From: Sphingomonadales bacterium 39-57-19
Lineage (GTDB): Bacteria > Pseudomonadota > Alphaproteobacteria > Sphingomonadales > Sphingomonadaceae
Reading direction: 5' to 3'
Assembly (NCBI GenBank): GCA_002282385.1
Contig: NCJG01000001.1
Span: forward strand, 637,175-701,174
DNA length: 64,000 nt
In this document: positions 27,729-38,183 of the stretch, one piece after another
Position numbering within the stretch: position 1 is the stretch's first letter
How the letters are laid out: every line of letters begins with the position of its first letter
Position numbers and translations under genes: made by a program
The notes under the pieces: generated by a model
Databases searched by the model: none
Told to the model about the DNA's origin: nothing
Seen by the model: only the letters and a program-made list of their open reading frames with translations

Positions 27729-28709
27729 TTATTCTTTCTCAATATATTGCTGGGCATAGGCCGCCGCTGCCCCGAAAAGGCCGGGCTGCGGATGGGTGAT
27801 GAGTTTAACGGGAATTGAGGCCATCAATCCTTCAAAGCGGCCTTTGGCGCGGAAACGTTCGGCAAAGCCTGAACGGACAAGACTGTCTTTGATACGCAAC
27901 CCAAGTCCGCCTGCGATGACGACCCCTGCAAAGCCGCCCTGAGCCAGCGTGATGTCACCGGCAACGCTGCCCAGAGACAGGCAAAAACGGTCAACAGCCG
28001 CCGCCGCAAGGCTATCCTCACCAGACATGCCCATTTGCCAGAGCGTCTTGTCATCATATTGCTGAACCGCGCGGCCTTCGATAGCGGCCAGCGTTTCGTA
28101 GAGATCAACCAAGCCCGGCCCCGACACGACCCGTTCAATCGAAACCCTGCGGTAGCGTTTGCGTAAGCGCGCCAACACGGCATCTTCAATGGCATCGAGC
28201 GGCGCGAAATCGATATGCCCGCCTTCAGTGGCCTGGACATGATAGGCGCCGCCGGTGCGCGCAACATGTGCGACGCCAAGACCGGTTCCCGGGCCAATGA
28301 TGCTCAGCGTGCCTTCGGGCGCAAACGCCTGATCAGGTCCCGTCAAATGGTGGAAATGTTCTGGCCCCGCTTGCGCAACCGCATGGCCCACAGCGCCGAA
28401 ATCATTGACGATCACGAAGGTATCGACATTCAGCTTTTCACACACCATCGACCGGCGGATGATCCACGGGTTGTTGGTCAGCTTAATGACATCAGCGTCA
28501 ACGGGTCCCGCAATGGCAATGGCGGTTGCGCGCGGAAGCGGCGCTCCGTTCATCCGCTGAAATTCCTGCCACGCGGTTTGGAAACTGGCATGCTCTGCTG
28601 TCTTCAGCGTTACCGCCTCACCCAGTTTAATCACCTTGCCCGCGTCCACTTCAGCAAGGGCAAAGCGCGCGTGGGTTCCGCCGATATCGACGGCGACAAT
28701 CGCGGTCAT
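27729..28709 (-). CDS. glk: Glucokinase
   Basis: Phosphorylates glucose with ATP to glucose-6-phosphate, the entry point for the operon. It belongs to the bacterial Glk family (hexokinase fold): ATP site [15 protein letters not shown] at residues 7-21, catalytic Asp in [25 protein letters not shown], and [12 protein letters not shown]. The start overlaps the edd stop by four bases. Having glk in the operon means free glucose is taken up unphosphorylated. Confidence 0.95.
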   Translation of the reverse strand: MTAIVAVDIGGTHARFALAEVDAGKVIKLGEAVTLKTAEHASFQTAWQEFQRMNGAPLPRATAIAIAGPVDADVIKLTNNPWIIRRSMVCEKLNVDTFVIVNDFGAVGHAVAQAGPEHFHHLTGPDQAFAPEGTLSIIGPGTGLGVAHVARTGGAYHVQATEGGHIDFAPLDAIEDAVLARLRKRYRRVSIERVVSGPGLVDLYETLAAIEGRAVQQYDDKTLWQMGMSGEDSLAAAAVDRFCLSLGSVAGDITLAQGGFAGVVIAGGLGLRIKDSLVRSGFAERFRAKGRFEGLMASIPVKLITHPQPGLFGAAAAYAQQYIEKE

Positions 28710-30529
28710 AGCCCTGCCGCCGCGAGCATGGCTGACCCGCCCTTTTCCGCTTCATCGGCCGTAGCGCGCATCATTGCAAACAGCTCGCGTCCAGTTCCCA
28801 TGTGCGCCACGGGCGTCGGGGCTGGTGCGCGATCGGCCCATTCGCTGTCGTCGACCAGCACGGACAATGTACCGTTGGTGGCGCACAGGCGCACGATATC
28901 GCCATCCTGAAGCTTCGCGATTGCTCCGCCACGTGCAGCTTCGGGACTTAAGTGGATCGCCGCGGGCACTTTGCCCGATGCGCCGGACATACGCCCGTCG
29001 GTTACGAGCGCGACGTTAAAGCCCTTATCCTGCAACACACCCAATGGCGGCGTCAGCTTGTGGAGTTCGGGCATGCCATTGGCGGCAGGCCCCTGAAAAC
29101 GGATGACGACAATGACATCGCGATCAAGCTCACCCGCCTTAAACGCTGCCAGAACATCATTTTGTTCGTGAAATACGCGCACCGGTGCTTCGATGGTCCA
29201 ACGTGCCGGATCAACCGCACTGGTCTTGAACGTCGCACGGCCCAAATTACCTGTCACCAGTCGCATGCCTCCATCGGGGCTGAACGGCGCGGACGGCGGA
29301 CGCAGCATTGTGTCATCGGCGGTCACCGCAGGCGCGTCGCGCCACACAAGCTTATCCTCTTCCAACATGGGTTCACGTCCATAATCCGCCAAATCCTTGC
29401 CCGCGACCGTCATGATATCGCGGTGGAGAAGCCCCGCGTCTATCAGTTCGCGGATGACATAGCCTATTCCGCCTGCCGCGTGGAAATGGTTCACATCGCC
29501 CGAGCCATTGGGATACACGCGGGCGATCAACGGCACCACTGCCGACAGCTGATCCAAATCTTCCCAATCGATGACGATACCGGCGGCGCGCGCGATGGCC
29601 GGAATGTGCAGCGCATGGTTCGTCGATCCGCCGGTGGCCAGCAAACCGACACAGGCGTTGACGATTGCTTTTTCGTCGACGCACAGGCCCAAGGGCCGGT
29701 AATCGTCACCGTCCCAGCCAATTTCGCTCAACCTATGTACTGCAGCCCGCGTCAATTCGGTGCGCAGCTTGTTCCCTGGATTGATGAACGCGGCACCCGG
29801 GATATGCAGCCCCATGACCTCCATCATCATCTGGTTGGAATTGGCGGTGCCGTAAAAAGTACATGTGCCAGCGCCATGATAGGACGCGGCTTCCGCCTCA
29901 AGCAATTCGGCGCGGCCTACTTTGCCCTCTGCATATAGCTGACGGACACGCTGTTTTTCTTTGTTGGCAAGGCCCGACGGCATTGGGCCTGCGGGCACGA
30001 GGATTGTCGGCAAATGGCCAAAGCGCAACGCACCGATCAGAAGGCCCGGGACGATCTTGTCACAAATGCCCAACATGGCCACGCTTTCAAACATCCCGTG
30101 GCTCAGGCCAACCGCGGTTGCCATGGCGATGACATCGCGACTGAACAACGAAAGCTCCATCGAGTCCTGCCCCTGCGTCACCCCATCGCACATCGCGGGC
30201 ACCGCGCCTGCGACCTGGGCCGTGGCGCCTACTTCGCGCGCGAATATTTTCATTTGCTCGGGGTAGCGGCCATATGGCTGATGCGCCGACAACATGTCGT
30301 TATACGCACTGACAATACCGATGTTCATCGCTTTGCCGCCGCGAATGGCGGGCTTATCCTCACCGCTCGCGGCAAAGCCGTGCGCCAGATTGCCGCAGCT
30401 TAACGTGGGCCGGTTGACGCCTGCATCACGCTGCTTGGCGATCAGGTCGAGATAGGCCTGACGCCCGGGCTTTGACCGTTCGATGATCCGCGCGGTGACG
30501 GCTTCAACGGTTGGGTGCATTTTACTCAT
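28706..30529 (-). CDS. edd: Phosphogluconate dehydratase
   Basis: 4Fe-4S enzyme that dehydrates 6-phosphogluconate to KDPG. It belongs to the IlvD/Edd family; cluster-ligand cysteines can be seen in [17 protein letters not shown] and [16 protein letters not shown], and further conserved regions are [15 protein letters not shown] ([22 protein letters not shown]) and [18 protein letters not shown]. Length 607 is typical. It overlaps zwf by eight bases and glk by four, so translation is coupled along the operon. Confidence 0.96.
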   Translation of the reverse strand: MSKMHPTVEAVTARIIERSKPGRQAYLDLIAKQRDAGVNRPTLSCGNLAHGFAASGEDKPAIRGGKAMNIGIVSAYNDMLSAHQPYGRYPEQMKIFAREVGATAQVAGAVPAMCDGVTQGQDSMELSLFSRDVIAMATAVGLSHGMFESVAMLGICDKIVPGLLIGALRFGHLPTILVPAGPMPSGLANKEKQRVRQLYAEGKVGRAELLEAEAASYHGAGTCTFYGTANSNQMMMEVMGLHIPGAAFINPGNKLRTELTRAAVHRLSEIGWDGDDYRPLGLCVDEKAIVNACVGLLATGGSTNHALHIPAIARAAGIVIDWEDLDQLSAVVPLIARVYPNGSGDVNHFHAAGGIGYVIRELIDAGLLHRDIMTVAGKDLADYGREPMLEEDKLVWRDAPAVTADDTMLRPPSAPFSPDGGMRLVTGNLGRATFKTSAVDPARWTIEAPVRVFHEQNDVLAAFKAGELDRDVIVVIRFQGPAANGMPELHKLTPPLGVLQDKGFNVALVTDGRMSGASGKVPAAIHLSPEAARGGAIAKLQDGDIVRLCATNGTLSVLVDDSEWADRAPAPTPVAHMGTGRELFAMMRATADEAEKGGSAMLAAAGL

Positions 30530-31991
30530 GCCAGCTCACTCCATCACGTTCGGTGAGGGCAATCGCGGCGTTCGGGCCCCAGCTGCCGGCACCATAGCCC
30601 TTGGGCTTCAACGCTGTCGCGCCCCACAGCGCCCGTATGGCATCGATCCACTTCCACTGGGCCTCAACCTCATCACGGCGGACAAATAGCGTCTGGTCGC
30701 CTTCTATGAGGTCGAGGAGCAGGCGTTCATACGCAATCCGCCGCCGCGATCCGGCAAAGGCAGCGGTAAGCGACAGATCAAGCGGCACTTCGCGCAAAGT
30801 GACCCCGCCGCGATCCAGCCCGGGTTCTTTCGCCATCACCAACAACCGAACATATTCCTCCGGCTGTAACCGGATAACCAGCGTATTTGCCTCCAGCCGA
30901 CCGCCACGGTCCTTGAACACATTGTGGGGGACGGGTTTGAACTGGATCACGATTTCGCTGCGGCGTTCGGGCAAACGTTTCCCGGTGCGCAGGAAAAACG
31001 GCACGCCCTGCCACCGCCAATTGTCGACATAGGCCTTAATCGCGACAAAGGTTTCGGTGTCAGATGGCTTGCCGAGGTCCGCATCATAGCCTTTGACCGC
31101 TTCGCCGTTGACCGCGCCGTCATTATATTGCCCGGTCACGACGTCACCTTCGACAACTGGACGCAGCGCGCGCAGAACCTTTACCTTTTCATCGCGGATA
31201 GCCGTCGCATCCAGACTTGCCGGTGGCTCCATCGCCGTCAGCGCGAGCAATTGCAGCATATGGTTTTGCACCATGTCCCGCAGCGCGCCGGTATCGTCAT
31301 AAAATCCGGCCCGCCCCTCAAGCCCGACGGTCTCGCTTACGGTAATCTGCACATGCTCAATGGCATTGGCATTCCACAGCGGTTCAAACAGCATGTTGGC
31401 AAAACGAAGCGCCATCAGGTTCTGGACCGTTTCTTTGCCCAGATAATGGTCGATGCGGAACGTCCGCGTTTCCGGGAAAACCGCGTTCACGGCGTCGTTA
31501 ATATGCTGCGATGACGCCAAATCATTGCCCAATGGCTTTTCAAGACCGATGCGCACATTTTCGCCAGACAGGCCCGCATGGTGCAGGCCCTTGATCGTTG
31601 GTTCAAACAAAGACGGCGCGGTGGATAGGAAGATCGACAATCCGCCCGATATGTCTCCAATCTTGTCCGCCAACGCGGCAAAGCCTTGCGGATCGGACGC
31701 ATCCAGCGCGACATACGAAAGCCTCTGCAAAAATGCGTCAATCAGACCTTCGACCTTGCGGTCATCGGGCAGAAATTCGCACAATGCCGCGCGTGCCATA
31801 TCGCGAAAGCCATCATCGGTAAGTGCACTACGCGCAGTGCCGAAAATACGCAGGTCCGGATTAATCAGGCCATCGGCATGCAGAGCATATAAGGATGGCA
31901 GCAGCATCCGTCGTGAAAGGTCGCCCGTGGCCCCAAACAACAGCAAGGTGGAACTGTGCATGCTCATTCTGTCCGTCTCCATGCAAGGCAC
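30522..31991 (-). CDS. zwf: Glucose-6-phosphate 1-dehydrogenase
   Basis: Oxidises glucose-6-phosphate to the lactone using NAD(P)+, the first committed step of the pathway. It has the nucleotide-binding [20 protein letters not shown], the active site [21 protein letters not shown] with catalytic His, and [21 protein letters not shown]. Length 489 is normal. It is the first gene of the operon. The start at 31991 is the longest; the Met at 31967 ([16 protein letters not shown]) would suit homologues as well. Confidence 0.95.
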   Translation of the reverse strand: MPCMETDRMSMHSSTLLLFGATGDLSRRMLLPSLYALHADGLINPDLRIFGTARSALTDDGFRDMARAALCEFLPDDRKVEGLIDAFLQRLSYVALDASDPQGFAALADKIGDISGGLSIFLSTAPSLFEPTIKGLHHAGLSGENVRIGLEKPLGNDLASSQHINDAVNAVFPETRTFRIDHYLGKETVQNLMALRFANMLFEPLWNANAIEHVQITVSETVGLEGRAGFYDDTGALRDMVQNHMLQLLALTAMEPPASLDATAIRDEKVKVLRALRPVVEGDVVTGQYNDGAVNGEAVKGYDADLGKPSDTETFVAIKAYVDNWRWQGVPFFLRTGKRLPERRSEIVIQFKPVPHNVFKDRGGRLEANTLVIRLQPEEYVRLLVMAKEPGLDRGGVTLREVPLDLSLTAAFAGSRRRIAYERLLLDLIEGDQTLFVRRDEVEAQWKWIDAIRALWGATALKPKGYGAGSWGPNAAIALTERDGVSWHE

Positions 31992-32068
31992 CGGTCGGTC
32001 GCCTTACCAATCGCGTCCCCCTTTATCCTGAAGGGCACAAGCGTCTAGCGCTTATTCGTATGCAACGT

Positions 32069-33103
32069 TCAACGTGTTGCCCAGGCGCGCTGTTCGTCCA
32101 TGCCCATGGAAATCAATATCGGGGTTTCTTGCTGCCGTGCCTGAAAGTCCGCTTTGCCCGAAAGGCCGCGCCAACCAGATGCAATCAGCGCTTGTGCCGT
32201 TGGCGCGCCCAAGGTCGTTCCGGGCCCAAGAACGATCACAACGTCCGGCGCGAATTCTGCGGCAGCAACCTGCACTGCGCGGCTAAAATCATATGTCTCG
32301 GTCAATTGCCCGCCAAGCGTGTAGGCGTAGATCGCGTCCGCGCTAAAGGCATGCGGCGACCAAATCTTACCCTGCCCGTCAATTGCCGGAATGCTGCCGG
32401 TGCCGAAATCTGCCAGGGGATTCTGCGCGCGCGCCATCGGCACGATATGCTGCAGCAACGGGCTATGGAAAGCCGCATGGTGCATCAGCCGCAATGGGAA
32501 GCGGTCGTCCTTCGGCAGTTTTTCGGCCAGCCATTTCAACCCTGCTTCGTCGCCTGCGAACACCACCATCCCGCCAAGCTGTATCGACACCGATATAGAT
32601 ATGTCAGAAATATTCTGCGCTTCATCAACTAAAGCATTTGCAAAATTCACTTTTTTTGCGTCAATGTTCCAGTCGGCATCAACAATCGGCCATACGATCT
32701 GCCCGCCGGTGCCATGTTCATGCATCAACAGGCCCATATTGTTCACCAGCCGCGCACCCGCCGCCAGATCGACGATCCCCGCACAGGCAAGCGCGAGATA
32801 CCAGCCCATCGAATTGCCGGTCACCGCAACGACATCGAAGCGTTCACGATCAATCGCAGCGAAATCCGCCAGGGCAGATGCGTAAATCAGCGGGGATGCG
32901 TTATCGCCAGTCATATGCACCGATGGCGCATATTTCTCGGCTTTATCGAGCTCCGATACTGGCACTTGGCCCTTTTCAGCCCGTACCGCATCGACAATGC
33001 CGACCACGTCAGCGCGCGCTGCATGGTGCTTCTGCAGATATCCAAGCTCGGACGCGTTATATGTGCCGCGTCCGGGGCAAACGACCAATGCGCGCTTCTT
33101 CAT
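32069..33103 (-). CDS. Malonyltransferase-like protein (ACP S-malonyltransferase fold)
   Basis: FabD/acyltransferase-fold protein of 344 residues. The nucleophile elbow is present as VTGNSMGWYLALACAG (GxSxG with the Ser near residue 97), and the catalytic His probably lies in RLMHHAAFHSPLLQHI. It is not the housekeeping fabD: the elbow lacks the GHSLGE form, and the neighbour is an E1 gene, not fatty-acid synthesis genes. Its ATG overlaps the E1 stop by four bases, which implies coupled expression and a shared pathway. It could load an unusual acyl unit onto CoA or a carrier. Substrate unknown. Confidence 0.75.
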   Translation of the reverse strand: MKKRALVVCPGRGTYNASELGYLQKHHAARADVVGIVDAVRAEKGQVPVSELDKAEKYAPSVHMTGDNASPLIYASALADFAAIDRERFDVVAVTGNSMGWYLALACAGIVDLAAGARLVNNMGLLMHEHGTGGQIVWPIVDADWNIDAKKVNFANALVDEAQNISDISISVSIQLGGMVVFAGDEAGLKWLAEKLPKDDRFPLRLMHHAAFHSPLLQHIVPMARAQNPLADFGTGSIPAIDGQGKIWSPHAFSADAIYAYTLGGQLTETYDFSRAVQVAAAEFAPDVVIVLGPGTTLGAPTAQALIASGWRGLSGKADFQARQQETPILISMGMDEQRAWATR

Positions 33104-35322
33104 GCGACCGCTGCCTTGGCGGCTTCAACGATCGATTGCTTGCTTGGCAACACCAGCTCAGCCGCGGGCCCAAGCGGGATGAAGCAATCTTCCGCCGTAA
33201 TTCGGCTAACGGCGTTACCACGACCAGCCTCCGTCAATATGGTCATCAGCTTTTCACTCAAGCTTCCCGATCGGCGGCTTTCGTCCACAATCAGGATATT
33301 CGAACAATCCGCCACCGCAGCCACGATTGCGTCCGCATTCAACGGATGCAACCAACGCAGGTCAATGATGCGTAGCTTGATGCCCGACGCTTCCAATTCG
33401 GGCGCAGCCTGACGCGATAAATAATAACCATTTCCATATGTTATAATCGCAAGTTCAGTGCCATTACCAAATTGACCAAGCGCACCAAAGGCGATTTCAC
33501 GCGCGTCCGTCGGCGCTGTATATTCCGCAGACCACGCCCCATCCTCCGCGCCGTGAAGGTCCGTTGTGTGATACAGTGCGATGGGTTCAAGGAAGATCAC
33601 AACACGGCCATCCTCATGCGCGAGCCGGACGCATTCACGCAGCATAGCGGGCGCGTCGGCGGCGTTGGACGGACATGCGACAATGATACCGGGAATGTCG
33701 GTGAGGACAGCGATGCTGTTGTCATTGTGAAAATGCCCGCCAAAGCCCTTTTGATAGGGCAAGCCAGCGATGCGCACGACCATCGGGTTGCGATATTGCC
33801 GGTTTGAAAAGAAGGACAAGGTCGCCGCTTCGCCGCGGATTTGGTCCTCGGCATTATGCAGATAGGCCAAAAACTGGATTTCGGGGATGGGAACAAAGCC
33901 ATTATGCCCCATGCCGATGGCAAGCCCAAGGATGGTCTGTTCGTCCAACAACGTATCAAACACCCGCGCTGCGCCAAATTTTTCCTGCAGCCCCTGTGTC
34001 ACGCCATAAACGCCGCCTTTGCGCGCGACGTCTTCTCCGAACACCGCGACATTGGGATATTGCAGCATGATGTCCGCCAAGGCAAAGTTGATGCTCTTGG
34101 CCAAGGTGACAGGCTTGGCGAGGTTGCGCGCATCTTTGGCAAATAGAGCGTCGCGTGCGGCCGTATCGGGCAATGGAGGCGACGGCTTGACGCCTTCCGC
34201 TGGCAGGATGGATGCCATCACCTCTTGCGCGGTGACGAGCCGTGGTTTGGCCAGCGCGTCCAAGGCAACGCGGTCCACCCGCGCGCGCATGTCTTCGTAG
34301 CGCGCAACAATCTCCGCGCCCGACATGCCCGCTTGTTCATGCAAAATCCGCGCGCTGTGCAGCAATGGATCCTGCGCTTCGGCCGCTTCAATCTGCCCAA
34401 TCGGTGCATAGCTTAATTCAACATCTGCCCCCGCATGCCCCATGAGACGCACCGTATGCATATGCAGGAATACAGGCCTGCGCCGCGACCGCGCATAGGC
34501 AACGGCTTCGTGGCAGCCACGCAGGGCATCATTCAGGTCCGCCCCGTCGCAGGCAATATACTTCAATGCGGGGCGATGCGCGAAGTTGGCCGCTATCCAT
34601 CCACCAGGCGTCCGCACCGAAATGCCAATGCCATTATCCTCGCACAGGAAGACGATGGGCATGGGCAAATGCTGATACGCAGCCCAGCAGGCGGCGTTGA
34701 ACGCGCCTTGCGACGTGGAATGGTTGGCGGAAGCATCGCCGAAGGAACATAAAATGATGGAATCGTGCGGGAGGACCGCGTCATCAAGTTGCAGACGCCG
34801 CGCCAGCCCCAAGGAATGCGCGGCGCCGACGGCCTTTGGCAAATGCGAGGCAATCGTGCTGGTCTGCGGCGGGACAAAAGTGTGCGCACATCCCAGAACC
34901 TTGTGCCGCCCGCCGGAAATCGGATCATCTGCCGACGCGGCGAAGGACAAAGCCATGTCATATAATGGCGTCAGGCCGCCAGCTTGCTTTTTGCGCTGAA
35001 TCAGAAACGCACCATCGCGATAATGCAAAAATGCCATGTCGGTCGCGCGCGTGGCCGCGGCCATCGCCGCAGTGCCTTCATGCCCCGAACTGCCGATGGA
35101 ATAAAATGTCTTACCCTTTGACCGGCGCGCCCAAAGATCGAGGTGGCGGCTCATGATTTGCGTATCGAATAAATCCACCAGCACATGGGGGGCGGCGGCT
35201 TCGGCCGCACCTTTTGAACGCGGAGCGGGAAAGTCATGGGCAGCAACACGCCGCAGAAAAGCCGCGTCTAATATCGTAGGACGGTCAAACATAGACCGCA
35301 TAATTAGCGCCAAAGGGCACAA
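33100..35322 (-). CDS. 2-oxoacid dehydrogenase E1, alpha and beta subunits fused
   Basis: Thiamine-diphosphate enzyme of the branched-chain or acetoin type. The N-terminal half is an alpha subunit (GHEGTAAMAAATRATDMAFLHYRDGAFL; ThDP site GDASANHSTSQGAFNAACWAAY...ENDGIGIS-like, near residues 200-240). From about residue 390 a complete beta subunit follows (FGEDVARKGGVYGVTQGL, EIQFLAYLHNAEDQIRGEAA, KGFGGHFHNDNSIAVL). Total length 740. No E2 or E3 gene is adjacent, so the acyl acceptor must be encoded elsewhere or the enzyme acts as a decarboxylase or synthase. Starts at 35292 or 35301 are more likely than 35322. The downstream malonyltransferase-like gene overlaps it. Confidence 0.85.
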   Translation of the reverse strand: MCPLALIMRSMFDRPTILDAAFLRRVAAHDFPAPRSKGAAEAAAPHVLVDLFDTQIMSRHLDLWARRSKGKTFYSIGSSGHEGTAAMAAATRATDMAFLHYRDGAFLIQRKKQAGGLTPLYDMALSFAASADDPISGGRHKVLGCAHTFVPPQTSTIASHLPKAVGAAHSLGLARRLQLDDAVLPHDSIILCSFGDASANHSTSQGAFNAACWAAYQHLPMPIVFLCEDNGIGISVRTPGGWIAANFAHRPALKYIACDGADLNDALRGCHEAVAYARSRRRPVFLHMHTVRLMGHAGADVELSYAPIGQIEAAEAQDPLLHSARILHEQAGMSGAEIVARYEDMRARVDRVALDALAKPRLVTAQEVMASILPAEGVKPSPPLPDTAARDALFAKDARNLAKPVTLAKSINFALADIMLQYPNVAVFGEDVARKGGVYGVTQGLQEKFGAARVFDTLLDEQTILGLAIGMGHNGFVPIPEIQFLAYLHNAEDQIRGEAATLSFFSNRQYRNPMVVRIAGLPYQKGFGGHFHNDNSIAVLTDIPGIIVACPSNAADAPAMLRECVRLAHEDGRVVIFLEPIALYHTTDLHGAEDGAWSAEYTAPTDAREIAFGALGQFGNGTELAIITYGNGYYLSRQAAPELEASGIKLRIIDLRWLHPLNADAIVAAVADCSNILIVDESRRSGSLSEKLMTILTEAGRGNAVSRITAEDCFIPLGPAAELVLPSKQSIVEAAKAAVA

Positions 35323-35513
35323 AAGCCACTGGAAAGTATAAATTTCAACTGCACGATTAAATCGCTGGATTTGTTAAAATTCGGCGATAGGATGGTGACT
35401 GAGAGAGAGCTTGCCCACCGGACCATTTCAGCCGGTGAGCGTGTCAAAACTGGCTTCCCGAAGTGAGCAGCAAATGCCGCAAGGGTGTCGGTTGAATAGG
35501 AGGAGAGAGTATA

Positions 35514-38114
35514 ATGCGTCGATTTAATCGTGTAATCACGGCTGCCCTGTGCAGCACCATCTGCAGCGCGATGTTAGTGCCTGCGGCTTACGCCCAAACA
35601 GCCCAAGCCGAAGAAGATAGTGGCGATGAACCCATTATCGTTACTGCAACGTTGCGCGCGATGGATGTGCAAGACATTCCGCTTGCCGTGACCGCGGTCG
35701 CGCCAGAGGCGCTGGAGCGTCAGGGCGTCAACGACATCAAAAATCTGGCGTCGATTTCGCCAAGCATCAACATCCAATCTTCGCAGACCGAAACCCAAGG
35801 TACCTCGATCAAGGTCCGCGGCGTCGGCACGACCGGCAACAACACCGGCCTTGAAAGCTCGGTTGGCGTATTCATCGACGGTGTCTATCAGTCACGTCCA
35901 GGCGTTGCATTGGGTGACCTTGTCGATATCGAACGCCTTGAAATTTTGCGTGGTCCTCAAGGCACACTGTTTGGCCGCAACACTTCGGCCGGTGCACTGA
36001 ACGTCTCGACAAAGCGTCCGAGCCTTTCTGAAGTCGAAGGCTTCGCAAACGCGAGTTACGGCAATTATAATTTCATGAACCTTCAAGCCGGCGTCAGTGT
36101 ACCTATCACCACTGACGTTGCGGGCCTCCGCGTGTCCGGCACATGGCGCAAGCGCGACGGCTATCTTAAAACGCCATCGGGCGTAGAGAGCAACAACCGT
36201 GATCGTTACATGCTGCGCGGACAGCTCTATATCGAACCAAATGCAGATGTGAGCATCCGTCTGTTGGCCGATTATGCCAAGACCGACGAACAATGCTGCG
36301 AAGCGGTTATCGTTCGTGAAACCGAACTTGCGCCTTTCTCCGCTTTCCACGGTTTGGCCAGCGATGGCGTAGACCAATCCGGAATGAGCGCGCTGAAGAA
36401 TCTATCGATCAACGGCGGACCCTATAAGAACGGCTCCAAGCAATGGGGTACTTCGGCCGAACTGAAATGGGACCTGGGTGCCGCAAAGCTGACCTCGGTT
36501 ACTGCATATCGTAAGTTCGATTCAAGCTCGACAACGGTCGGTGGCTTCACTGCCAACGACACCTACACAGTGGGTAATGGCGCACCGACATCACGCCCCG
36601 GCATTTTGCCATCGGGTGACCATATCAAGACCTTTACCCAAGAGCTGCGCCTGCAAGGCACCGCTTTCAATGATGGTCTCGACTGGTTGATTGGTGGTTT
36701 CTACTCCAGCGAGAAAATCCGCGCTGACCAAACGATGACGCTCAATGCTGATTTCCAGCGGACGAGTAGCGCGTTTAACTTTGGCAATGTTGCAGGGGTC
36801 AACCCGTTGTTCACACTGACCGCGCTCGGCAATGCCGGCGTTCCAGTCAATGCCAACGGTAACTATGCCGAAAACCGGTTTAACCAGGATGCAAGCAGCT
36901 GGTCGGTATTCACGCATAACGTTCTTAACTTCACCGATAAGCTTAGCTTGACGGTCGGTGCGCGTTACGTAAATGAAACCAAGGACGCATCGTTCAACCA
37001 GCTTGCTGGAACGACCGGTGCAGGCGCCAGTGCGTGCCAAGCCAGCGTGAATGGTGTTTTGACCGGCGCCGTACCCGCCGCACTTCGTGCGGGTATGATT
37101 GGTCTCAACTGCTTCCCGTTTGCAACGTCGGTTGCCCTGACTGCGCCTGCAGCCATCGGCGGCGGCCTTGCGAGCGCCAAGCTTCCGTTGCCGCGTGTAT
37201 GGTCGCAAGAGTTCAAGGACGACGAGATCACCTATACGGCGCAGCTCGGATATAAAGCGAACGAAGATCTGTTGCTCTACGCCGGTTACAGCCATGGCTT
37301 TAAATCGGGTGGCTTCAACCTCGATCCACAATCCGCAACCTTGCAGAACTCGGCAGCCATTCTTGCCGGTTTAGCAACGGGTACTGTTGTGGCACCGGTT
37401 TATGCTGATCCAAGCTTCAAATCGGAAAAGGTCAACCAAATCGAAGTTGGCGTGAAGGCAACATTATTTGGTGCCATCAAAGCCAATTTGGCCTTGTTCG
37501 ACATGAAAATGAGCGACTTCCAGGTGCTTGAATTCACGGGCGTCCAGTTCCTGACCTTCAACGTCAATTCGGCGCGGTCGACAGGTGCTGAACTTGAGTT
37601 GTTTGGTAAGCTGAGCGACAATATCTCGGCCAATGCATCGGCAACATATGCCAATGCCCGCTATCCCAGCAACTGCGCGGATGGTGTAGCCGTGGCAGCC
37701 CTCCCATCAACACAGCGACTTTGCGGTCAGGACCTGACGAACGCGCCTAAATTTGCGGGCGTAGTAGGTTTGACGTACGATGGTCCTTTGAATGACTCGG
37801 GTTGGAGCATCCTGGTCAACGGTAACGTGAACTATTCCGATAGCCGCACGACCCGGACAATCGACACCGATACGAACGGTCTGCCTGTGCCAATGGCTCG
37901 GCAGGAAAATTACTACAAGATCAACGCACGCATCGGCCTGACCACGCCAGATGAGCGTTACACGTTCGAGCTTTGGGGTACGAACCTGAACAACGAAATC
38001 ACCCGCGGCATCACCGCCAACACCCCACTTCGTGGCGGTGCTGGTACGCGCTCGTTGATCGGTTTCGTTGAAGAGCCACGCATGTACGGCCTGACCGTCC
38101 GCGCCAAGTTCTAA
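35514..38114 (+). CDS. TonB-dependent receptor
   Basis: Outer-membrane active transporter of 866 residues. Signal peptide at residues 1-28 (ending AYAQ), TonB-box-like EPIIVTAT, plug domain (IPLAVTAVAPEALERQGV, IDGVYQSRPGVALGDLVDIERLEILRGPQGTLFGRNTSAGALN with the usual RGPQGTLFGRN), and a beta-barrel ending in the aromatic MYGLTVRAKF. AGGAGGAGAG gives a strong ribosome site. Such receptors in this order take up complex carbon sources or siderophores; the ligand cannot be read. The gene ends at a bidirectional terminator facing a beta-oxidation cluster, which hints weakly at a lipid-like substrate. Confidence 0.93.
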   Translation: MRRFNRVITAALCSTICSAMLVPAAYAQTAQAEEDSGDEPIIVTATLRAMDVQDIPLAVTAVAPEALERQGVNDIKNLASISPSINIQSSQTETQGTSIKVRGVGTTGNNTGLESSVGVFIDGVYQSRPGVALGDLVDIERLEILRGPQGTLFGRNTSAGALNVSTKRPSLSEVEGFANASYGNYNFMNLQAGVSVPITTDVAGLRVSGTWRKRDGYLKTPSGVESNNRDRYMLRGQLYIEPNADVSIRLLADYAKTDEQCCEAVIVRETELAPFSAFHGLASDGVDQSGMSALKNLSINGGPYKNGSKQWGTSAELKWDLGAAKLTSVTAYRKFDSSSTTVGGFTANDTYTVGNGAPTSRPGILPSGDHIKTFTQELRLQGTAFNDGLDWLIGGFYSSEKIRADQTMTLNADFQRTSSAFNFGNVAGVNPLFTLTALGNAGVPVNANGNYAENRFNQDASSWSVFTHNVLNFTDKLSLTVGARYVNETKDASFNQLAGTTGAGASACQASVNGVLTGAVPAALRAGMIGLNCFPFATSVALTAPAAIGGGLASAKLPLPRVWSQEFKDDEITYTAQLGYKANEDLLLYAGYSHGFKSGGFNLDPQSATLQNSAAILAGLATGTVVAPVYADPSFKSEKVNQIEVGVKATLFGAIKANLALFDMKMSDFQVLEFTGVQFLTFNVNSARSTGAELELFGKLSDNISANASATYANARYPSNCADGVAVAALPSTQRLCGQDLTNAPKFAGVVGLTYDGPLNDSGWSILVNGNVNYSDSRTTRTIDTDTNGLPVPMARQENYYKINARIGLTTPDERYTFELWGTNLNNEITRGITANTPLRGGAGTRSLIGFVEEPRMYGLTVRAKF

Positions 38115-38128
38115 ACCAACGACACAAA

Positions 38129-38164
38129 CAAAAAGGGCGGCCTCCGCGGAGGTCGCCCTTTTTT
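38129..38164. terminator. Bidirectional intrinsic terminator
   Basis: GGGCGGCCTCC pairs with GGAGGTCGCCC (one G-T pair) with flanking A-run and T-run, so hairpins with a T-tail form on both strands. It lies 15 bases after the receptor stop and just before the stop of the opposite-strand fadB-like gene, and should terminate both convergent transcripts. Confidence 0.9.
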
Positions 38165-38183
38165 GTGCCTTGCTTGCGGGTTT

